From Xanthomonas sp. XNM01 (GTDB taxonomy: Bacteria > Pseudomonadota > Gammaproteobacteria > Xanthomonadales > Xanthomonadaceae): a stretch of DNA of 64,000 bases. The notes beneath the pieces were generated by a model. That model was given only the letters and a program-made list of their open reading frames with translations. It ran no database searches and was not told where the DNA came from. Position numbers and translations under genes: made by a program. Each line of letters begins with the position of its first letter. The stretch's first letter is position 1. Positions 55,093 through 64,000 of this stretch are shown here, piece after piece. The stretch lies in assembly GCF_014851915.1 (NCBI RefSeq), contig NZ_JACVAP010000002.1, positions 62,001 to 126,000 on the forward strand. The letters run 5' to 3'.

Positions 55093-55752
55093 ATGGATCT
55101 GTTCTCCGCGTGTCCCCAGCAGCTCGTCGACGATGCCGAGGGCGGCATCCGCTACTGGCCGGAGGTGATCGGGCCGGCGCAGGCCGATGCCTGGTTCGCC
55201 GCGCTGGCAGCCGGTTGCGCCTGGCAGCACCAGCGCCGGCCGATGTACGAACGCGTGGTCGACGTGCCGCGGCTGCAGGCCTGGTACACGCTGGATGCGT
55301 TGCCGGGCGAGCTGCCGTTCGCCGCGATCCATGCACTGGTCCAGCAGCACGTGCCGGGCGGCTACACCGATGTCGGCCTGAACCTGTATCGCGACGGCCA
55401 CGACAGCGTGGCGATGCATCACGACACGCTGGACGCGCTGGCCGACGGCGAGCCGATCGCGCTGCTGTCGCTGGGGGCGCCGCGGCGGATGAACATCCGC
55501 GCCAACGCCGGTGGCCGCGCGCTGGGCATCGACCTGCAGCCGGGCAGCCTGCTGGCGATGAGCCACGCCAGCCAGCTCACCCACCTGCATGGCATCCCCA
55601 AGACCACACGCCCGGTCGCGCCACGGATGAGCGTGGTGTTCCGCGCACGCCCGGCGCGGACGCTGCGCCGGTGGCGGAGCGAACGCGACGCCGGCATGCA
55701 GCCGGCAGCGTGGAATGGAATGCCGACCCCCGATGGCCGCGCGGGGCGGTAG
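55093..55752 (+). CDS. AlkB-like 2-oxoglutarate/Fe(II) dioxygenase
   Basis: The 219-residue protein removes alkyl groups from bases by oxidation, or acts on related substrates. Iron ligands are H109 and D111 in MHHDTLD and H166 in HLHGIPK; the 2OG-binding arginines are in RMSVVFRARP. The N-terminal YWPEVIGPAQADAWFAAL and PMYERVVDVPRL are those of AlkB homologues of the 2OG-FeII_Oxy_2 group. Location close to the SOS mutasome fits DNA repair but no box was found. TGATTCC precedes the ATG. Confidence 0.93.
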   Translation: MDLFSACPQQLVDDAEGGIRYWPEVIGPAQADAWFAALAAGCAWQHQRRPMYERVVDVPRLQAWYTLDALPGELPFAAIHALVQQHVPGGYTDVGLNLYRDGHDSVAMHHDTLDALADGEPIALLSLGAPRRMNIRANAGGRALGIDLQPGSLLAMSHASQLTHLHGIPKTTRPVAPRMSVVFRARPARTLRRWRSERDAGMQPAAWNGMPTPDGRAGR

Positions 55753-55873
55753 GGACGGGTTCAATCACATCGATCCGTTCCCGGCCGGCGCGGCCAGGGC
55801 GATGTTCAACGGCCCGCACCTGCGTCGCGGCAACTGCGCCATCTCCGTCGCGGCCAATGCGCGATGGCGCATG

Positions 55874-56065
55874 GCGGTCGCCGCTGCGGCGGCTCCTACA
55901 GGCGGAAGGCGTTCCGGGCAGGCGAACAGCGCTCATCCACTGGAGCGGGCTCCGCCTGCATCCCTCTCGGGGGAGCACGGCCGCCATCGCTCGGTTGCGG
56001 CCAATGCGCCACACGCCATTACACCATCGCGCATGGCGGTCGCCGCTGGGGCGGCTCCTGCGTGG
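55874..56065 (-). repeat. REP-like variant pair
   Basis: GCGGTCGCCGCTGCGGCGGC followed by TCCTACA (55874-55900) and GGTCGCCGCTGGGGCGGCTC followed by CTGC (about 56037-56060) are variants of the reverse REP core. Between them is TGGAGCGGGCTCCGCCTGCATCCC, the opposite arm. They lie between alkB and the pump gene. Confidence 0.7.
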
Positions 56066-56160
56066 GGACGATGCTCCGTGCACACGACCGGCACATCCAT
56101 CCTGTCGCGTTCACGCGGGGCGGGCGACAATGCCGCCCCGCACTGTCCCTCGGGCTCGAG

Positions 56161-57591
56161 TTGAAGCCGGAACGCCTGCTGCCGCTGATCGTCGCCACCG
56201 CGCTGTTCATCGAGAACATGGACTCGACCGCGATCGCGACCTCGCTGCCGGTGATGGCCGAGGAACTGGGCGTGGAGGCGGTGGTGCTGAAGCTGGCGAT
56301 GACCAGCTACATGATCGCGCTGGCGGTGTTCATCCCGGTCAGCGGCTGGGTCGCCGACCGCTTCGGCGCGCGGCCGACTTTCATGAGCGCGATCGCGGTG
56401 TTCCTGCTCGGCTCGGTCGGCTGCGCGGTGTCGGTCAACATGGAGACGCTGGTCGCCGCGCGCTTCCTGCAGGGCGTGGGCGGGGCGATGATGGTGCCGG
56501 TCGGACGCCTGGTGCTGCTGCGCAGCGTGGCCAAGGCCGACCTGGTGCGCGCGTTGAGCTGGCTGACCATTCCCGCGCTGCTCGGCCCGATCCTCGGCCC
56601 CATGCTGGGCGGCCTGATCACCACCTACGGGCACTGGCGCGGCATCTTCCTGATCAACATCCCGATCGGCCTGCTCGGCATCTGGCTGGCGTGGAAGCAC
56701 ATCCCGCTGCTGCGCGAGCCGGTGGAGACGCTGGACTGGCGCGGTTTCGCCCTGTCGGCCACCGGCCTGGCGCTGACGATGTTCGGCCTGGCCACGCTGG
56801 GCCGGCACATGATCGGCACCGGGCTGGCACTGGGCTGCGTGGCGCTGGGCGCAACCGCGCTGCTGCTGTACGTGCGGCATGCGCGGCATCATCCGCATCC
56901 GCTGATCGATCTGGAACTGTTCCGGGTGCCGACCTTCCGCGTCGGCGTGCTCGGCGGCTCGCTGTTCCGCATCGGCATCGGCGCGATCCCGTTCCTGCTG
57001 CCGCTGATGCTGCAGCTCTCGTTCGGGCTCGATCCGTTCCAGTCCGGCCTGGTGACGTTCACCTCAGCGGTCGGCGCGATGTTCATGAAGACGCTGGCGG
57101 CGACCATCATCCGCCGCTTCGGCTTCCGCCGGGTGCTGGTGGCCAATGCGGCGCTGGCCTCGCTGATGCTGTGCGGCTACGGCCTGTTCCGGGCCGACAC
57201 GCCGTACGCGCTGATGGTCGGCGTGCTGCTGCTGGGCGGCTGCTTCCGCTCGCTACAGTTCACCGCGCTCAACGCGGTGGTCTATGCCGACATCGAAACC
57301 TCGCGGATGTCGCGCGCCACCAGCCTGGCCGCGGTCGCCCAGCAGGTCTCGCTCACCCTGGGCATCACCCTGGGCGGCTACGTGCTGACCGTGGCCAGCG
57401 TGGCGACCGGCACCGAGACCGAGGCGCCGGCCAACTTCACCATCGCCTTCCTGGTGATCGGCCTGGTCTCGCTGTGCTCGGTGCTGTCGATGCGCCGGCT
57501 GGCGCCCGATGCCGGCGCCGAGATGGCCGGCCGCGCCCAGCCGGGCGGGGAAGTGCACGATCCCAAGCCGATGGCGCGGCCGCAGACCTGA
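56161..57591 (+). CDS. MFS drug/ion pump, DHA2 (14-TM) type
   Basis: The 476-residue protein has about 14 membrane segments and DHA2 landmarks: ENMDSTAIATSLPVMAEELG in TM1, GWVADRFGARPTF as motif A, RFLQGVGGAMMVPVGRLVL, and LGPILGPMLGGLITTYGHWRGIFLINIPIGL as motif C plus D. Such pumps export drugs or metabolites by proton antiport. No ATG fits; TTG at 56161 gives the natural N-terminus (MKPERLLPLIVATAL). An ATG at 56071 would add 30 residues unlike the family. The last residues (GEVHDPKPMARPQT) lie in a duplicated segment. Confidence 0.87.
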   Translation: MKPERLLPLIVATALFIENMDSTAIATSLPVMAEELGVEAVVLKLAMTSYMIALAVFIPVSGWVADRFGARPTFMSAIAVFLLGSVGCAVSVNMETLVAARFLQGVGGAMMVPVGRLVLLRSVAKADLVRALSWLTIPALLGPILGPMLGGLITTYGHWRGIFLINIPIGLLGIWLAWKHIPLLREPVETLDWRGFALSATGLALTMFGLATLGRHMIGTGLALGCVALGATALLLYVRHARHHPHPLIDLELFRVPTFRVGVLGGSLFRIGIGAIPFLLPLMLQLSFGLDPFQSGLVTFTSAVGAMFMKTLAATIIRRFGFRRVLVANAALASLMLCGYGLFRADTPYALMVGVLLLGGCFRSLQFTALNAVVYADIETSRMSRATSLAAVAQQVSLTLGITLGGYVLTVASVATGTETEAPANFTIAFLVIGLVSLCSVLSMRRLAPDAGAEMAGRAQPGGEVHDPKPMARPQT

Positions 57592-58068
57592 GACGGGGCC
57601 CACAGGCGATCCCGGTACGACGCTGCGCTGCGCGTGAGGGAGTGACGATGACGCCGAGGGCGATCGCACGGCGTGCGATGTTCCGGCATGTCCGGGGGAT
57701 GGGCGGATGCTGCCTGGGGGCGGCGGACCGGCCAGTCCGGACCGGCCCTGATCCGCTGCCACCGCCCTGCATCGGGCCGGCGCCGCGAGCGGCGCGGACG
57801 CCTCGACATCCGTGCACGATCCCAAGCCGATGGCGCGGCTGCAGACCTGAGACGGGCGCCCACCGGCGATCCCGGTACGACGCTGTGCTGCGCGTGAGGG
57901 AGTGACGATGACGCCGAGGGCGATCGCACGGCGTGCGATGTTCCGGCATGTCCAAGGGGGGGATGGTGGGGGCGGCGGTCCGGCCCGTCCGGACCGGCCC
58001 TGATCCGCTGCCACCGCCCTGCATCGGGCCGGCGCCGCGAGCGGCGCGGACGCCTCGACGTCGGCGCA
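57553..58068. repeat. 259-bp direct tandem duplication
   Basis: Copy 1 starts GTGCACGATCCCAAGCCGAT at 57553, inside the pump gene's last codons. Copy 2 starts with the same bases at 57812 and ends near 58068 with GGCGCGGACGCCTCGAC. Differences are few (for example CGGCCGCAG versus CGGCTGCAG), plus an indel region of G residues (around 57700 and 57950). Copy 2 retains a dead fragment of the pump's C-terminus. Confidence 0.92.
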
Positions 58069-58381
58069 TCGGGTCGTGCCGGAGTCATCGCGGTCGCCGC
58101 CGGATGCATCTGGCTGTCCGGGGAACACCCACGCCCGGCTGGTCGCGACGATATCGTCGCCACGGGACCGCGGCGTCCTCGCCCTGTTCCTGGCCGGGCG
58201 CACGCCGTGGTGATCGTCCGGCGGCCTGCGGTCTGGCGCGGTGTCCGGAGGCTGGGCGGTCGTGCACAGGCCAGGGCAGGCCGACCCCGTCGTGTCGTGC
58301 TCCGGGGGCGACCGATGGCACCTCCAGCCGTGGCCGTCTGCCTGTATCGTGTCGTGCTTTCGCCCCGTGGATTCCAGCCCG
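58069..58381. other. Intergenic stretch before the permease
   Basis: Nothing with gene-like properties is visible after the duplication ends. The permease promoter must lie here but was not located. Confidence 0.5.
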
Positions 58382-59749
58382 ATGTCCGTCGACCGCGCCC
58401 CAACGCCCGCGAACAGCCAGACCGCCGCACATACCCTCAAACCCCGCCAGCTGATCATGATGGGCCTGGGCAGCGCGATCGGCGCCGGCCTGTTCCTCGG
58501 CTCCGGCGTGGGCGTGCAGGTGGCCGGTCCGGCGGTGCTGCTCTCGTACCTGGTCGCCGGCGCGCTGGTGATCATCGTGATGAACGCGCTGGGCGAGATG
58601 GCCGCGGCGCGGCCGACCCGCGGCGCGTTCTCGGTCTACGCGGCCGACGCGCTCGGCGCCACCGCCGGTGCCACCGTCGGCTGGCTGTGGTGGGTGCAGC
58701 TGGTCATCGTGATCGCGGCCGAGGCGGTCGGTGCGGCCGGCCTGCTGGCCACGCTGTGGCCCGGGCTGTCGGTCCCGGCGATGGCGCTGCTGTTCATGGC
58801 GGTGTTCACCGCGATCAACCTGCTGGGCGTGCGCAACTTCGGCGAGTTCGAGTTCTGGTTCGCGATCCTCAAGGTCGTGGCCATCGTCGCCTTCATCCTG
58901 ATCGGTGCCGCGCTGCTGCTGGGCTGGCTGCCGGACGTGCCGTCGCCGGGCCTGGCCAACTTCACCGAGCATGGTGGTTTTGCCCCGCATGGCCTGGCTG
59001 GCGTCGGCGCGGCGCTGCTGGTGGTGGTGTTCGCGTTCGGCGGCACCGAGATCGTCGCGGTGGCCGCGGCCGAGACCGAGAATCCCGAACGCAGCGTGGC
59101 CCGTGCGATCCGCACCGTGGCCTGGCGCATCCTGGTGTTCTACATCGGCTCGCTGAGCGTGATCATCGCGGTGGTGCCGTGGACCAGCCCGGCGCTGAAG
59201 TCGCCGTTCGCCGCAGTGCTGCAGGCGGCCAACATCCCCGGTGCGGCCGCGGCGATCACCCTGGTCGCGGTGATCGCGCTGCTGTCGGCGCTCAATGCCA
59301 ACCTCTACGGCGCTTCGCGGATGATCCAGTCGCTGGCGCAGCGGCGCGAAGCCCCGGCGCTGCTCGGCCGCTCGGATGCGCGGCTGGTACCGGTGGCCGC
59401 GGTGCTGGCCAGCGTGCTGTTCGGCTTCACCGCCGCCGGCCTGGAGCTGCTGTTCCCCGAGCGCGTGCTGCCGACCCTGCTCAACATCGTCGGCTCGACC
59501 TGCCTGCTGGTCTGGACCATCGCGCTGCTGTCGCAGCTGGTGCTGCGCCGCCGTGCCGACAAGGCCGGCACGCCGCTGCCGTTCCGTATGGCCGGCTTCC
59601 CGTTCCTGACCGTGTTCGCGCTGGGCATCCTCGCGCTGATCTTCGCGCTGCTGCTGAGCGGCGAGCAGACGCGGGTGCAGTTCCTGTCGATGGCGGCATT
59701 GACCGCGCTGATCGCGGCGGGCAGCGCGCTGGCGCGGCGGGCGCGGTAA
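58382..59749 (+). CDS. Amino acid permease, APC family (AAT type)
   Basis: The 455-residue protein has 12 membrane segments. It starts MSVDRAPTPANSQTAAHTLK, then the TM1 motif IMMGLGSAIGAGLFLGSGVGVQVAGPAVLLSYL, typical of GabP/AnsP/RocE-like permeases. GEMAAARPTRGAFSVYA and FAFGGTEIVAVAAAETENPERSV are further markers. It imports an amino acid by proton symport; the substrate is not clear. No linked catabolic gene is seen. Confidence 0.92.
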   Translation: MSVDRAPTPANSQTAAHTLKPRQLIMMGLGSAIGAGLFLGSGVGVQVAGPAVLLSYLVAGALVIIVMNALGEMAAARPTRGAFSVYAADALGATAGATVGWLWWVQLVIVIAAEAVGAAGLLATLWPGLSVPAMALLFMAVFTAINLLGVRNFGEFEFWFAILKVVAIVAFILIGAALLLGWLPDVPSPGLANFTEHGGFAPHGLAGVGAALLVVVFAFGGTEIVAVAAAETENPERSVARAIRTVAWRILVFYIGSLSVIIAVVPWTSPALKSPFAAVLQAANIPGAAAAITLVAVIALLSALNANLYGASRMIQSLAQRREAPALLGRSDARLVPVAAVLASVLFGFTAAGLELLFPERVLPTLLNIVGSTCLLVWTIALLSQLVLRRRADKAGTPLPFRMAGFPFLTVFALGILALIFALLLSGEQTRVQFLSMAALTALIAAGSALARRAR

Positions 59750-60655
<906 letters not shown>

Positions 60656-61513
60656 TCAGTGCAGCAGCTTCTTCCACCAGGACTTGGCTGCAGGCGGCTC
60701 CGGCTCGATCGCTTCGTGCTGCAGCGACATCACCTGGCGGTCGTCGCCCAGTGCGGACGGGCCGTAGACCACCTTGATGCGCTCTTCGTCGCTGCTGCCG
60801 AGCGTGTCGCCGTCGCCGATCACCAGACCGTTCTCGATCAGGTAATGGCAGATGCCGGTCAGGCGGCCGAACACGTCCTCGGCGCTCTCGTCGGTGGACG
60901 GGATCTCGATGTCCATCAGGCCGAGCATGTCCATGCCGCGGGTATGGCCGGTCATCACCCCGTCCGGGCGCTGGCCGACGTTGATCGCCACCCATGCCAG
61001 CGGCATCGGTTCGGGCAGCATGTCCCTGGCCAGTTCGCGGAACAGCGCCGGCAGGACGACGTGGTTGGCGCTGCCGAAATACACGGCCTGGATGCTGTCG
61101 GACAGCGCGATCGCGGAGGCCAGCACCCTGCTCAGCAGGGCCGCCTGGGCGATGGCGCCGGGAGCATCGGCGTCTTCCCCGCCGAAGTGCATCACCGTGA
61201 CGATGGTATGCGCGGCATAGCCCTCGGGCGCCGGCGTGGCGTTGGGCCAGAGCCGGCTGTGGGCGCAGAGGGCGGCGATGTCGTCGCCGATGGGCGCCGG
61301 GATCGGCATGAGTGCGATCAGGTAGCCGTCGTAGTCGATGCCCAGCACCTGGCTGTCGCCGTTCCCGTCGGCCTGCAGTTCCTCGCGTGGCGTCGGCCGC
61401 AGCAGGTCCGGATCCAGGTCGGGCCAGTCGCTGCGCAGCTGCGCGATCAGGGCGGGGGCATCGAGCTGCGGATCGATCTGCGACTGCAGCAGCATGGCGA
61501 GGCTGACGGCCAT
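60656..61513 (-). CDS. DUF4261 domain protein
   Basis: The 285-residue protein starts MAVSLAMLLQSQIDPQLDAP. Its second half has the DUF4261 pattern: AVYFGSANHVVLPALFRELA, GHTRGMDMLGLMDIEI, ICHYLIENGLVIGDGDTLG and ERIKVVYGPSA. The function is unknown; relatives occur near type VI secretion or as single genes. The end PPAAKSWWKKLLH is a short basic tail. It is downstream of gcvP on the same strand, 151 bases away with a hairpin between. Confidence 0.8.
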   Translation of the reverse strand: MAVSLAMLLQSQIDPQLDAPALIAQLRSDWPDLDPDLLRPTPREELQADGNGDSQVLGIDYDGYLIALMPIPAPIGDDIAALCAHSRLWPNATPAPEGYAAHTIVTVMHFGGEDADAPGAIAQAALLSRVLASAIALSDSIQAVYFGSANHVVLPALFRELARDMLPEPMPLAWVAINVGQRPDGVMTGHTRGMDMLGLMDIEIPSTDESAEDVFGRLTGICHYLIENGLVIGDGDTLGSSDEERIKVVYGPSALGDDRQVMSLQHEAIEPEPPAAKSWWKKLLH

Positions 61514-61612
61514 CCGTGATTCTCGTCGAGGAAGCGGGGGAGCATTGGACGCAGCGGCGCGCCGCGATTCAAGCCCGAGGCGGCCGCAGTGTGACCGGGC
61601 CTCCGGAAACGA

Positions 61613-61639
61613 CACGGCCCGCCATGGAGGCGGGCCGTG
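61613..61639 (-). terminator. Terminator-like hairpin after gcvP
   Basis: CACGGCCCGCC (61613-61623) pairs with GGCGGGCCGTG (61629-61639) around ATGGA. On the minus strand the stem is followed by TCGTTTCC, a weak T tract. It lies 25 bases after the gcvP stop. Confidence 0.65.
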
Positions 61640-61663
61640 AGGTGAAACGCGCAGGGACTGCGG

Positions 61664-64000
<2,337 letters not shown>

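Overview
The window is high-GC proteobacterial DNA that fits the Xanthomonadaceae/Lysobacteraceae (Lysobacter, Luteimonas, Pseudoxanthomonas, Stenotrophomonas and relatives). The reasons are the lexA2-imuA-imuB-dnaE2 SOS mutagenesis cassette with an exact LexA2-type operator (GGTGTAC-N4-GTACACC), many REP-like GTAGGAGCGG / CCGCTCCTACA intergenic repeats, an XAC0095-like small protein, and the general gene complement. The species cannot be named from the sequence.

Layout. 1-6207 is housekeeping: an EF-G-like GTPase (cut by the window edge), an OsmC peroxidase, purA, and a TerC/Alx manganese exporter gene preceded by a clear yybP-ykoY (Mn2+) riboswitch. 6439-27423 is an accessory island of lower GC than its flanks. 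It starts with a ParE-type toxin-antitoxin pair. Eleven same-strand genes follow, with overlaps or gaps of at most 24 nt, and the set is closed by a strong intrinsic terminator at 27515-27544. The first three genes look like a DISARM-type core: a giant DEAD/DEAH-DUF1998 helicase, a DrmD-like SNF2 helicase and a DrmMI-like N6-adenine methylase. Three AT-richer genes follow (NdpA/YejK-like protein, PD-(D/E)XK-like protein, unknown). Next come an OLD-like/DUF3696 ATPase, a PIN-like nuclease, an RNA ligase, an HNH nuclease and a DUF262-HNH (GmrSD-like) protein. A structured RNA candidate and an XAC0095-like gene lie just downstream.

28798-47486 is chromosomal backbone of small units: DUF2231 protein plus a sugar-dehydrogenase-like lipoprotein; a formate/nitrite channel; a histidine phosphatase plus NnrD; a Doc/AbrB toxin-antitoxin pair with a palindromic operator; UvrA2 plus a GIY-YIG protein; a small lipoprotein; a histone-H1-like basic protein; KatE catalase; a GH30 glycosidase; a glutathione peroxidase; a DUF899 protein; and a regulator plus beta-propeller pair. 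47624-54471 is the SOS mutasome. Two oddities stand out there: a 411-nt interval between imuA and imuB that is itself exactly spanned by an ORF, and an insertion of about 140 residues in the PHP region of DnaE2. 55093-64000 holds AlkB, a DHA2-type MFS pump whose 3' end lies in a 259-bp tandem duplication, an APC permease, a DUF4261 protein and the C-terminal four fifths of gcvP.

The most interesting region is 7152-27423. It appears to combine DNA-modifying and DNA-remodelling anti-phage components with an RNA-directed sub-module (PIN nuclease plus RNA ligase) in one transcription unit. No integrase, tRNA, rRNA, CRISPR array or complete insertion sequence was recognised. Motif and family assignments are by eye; no database search was possible.
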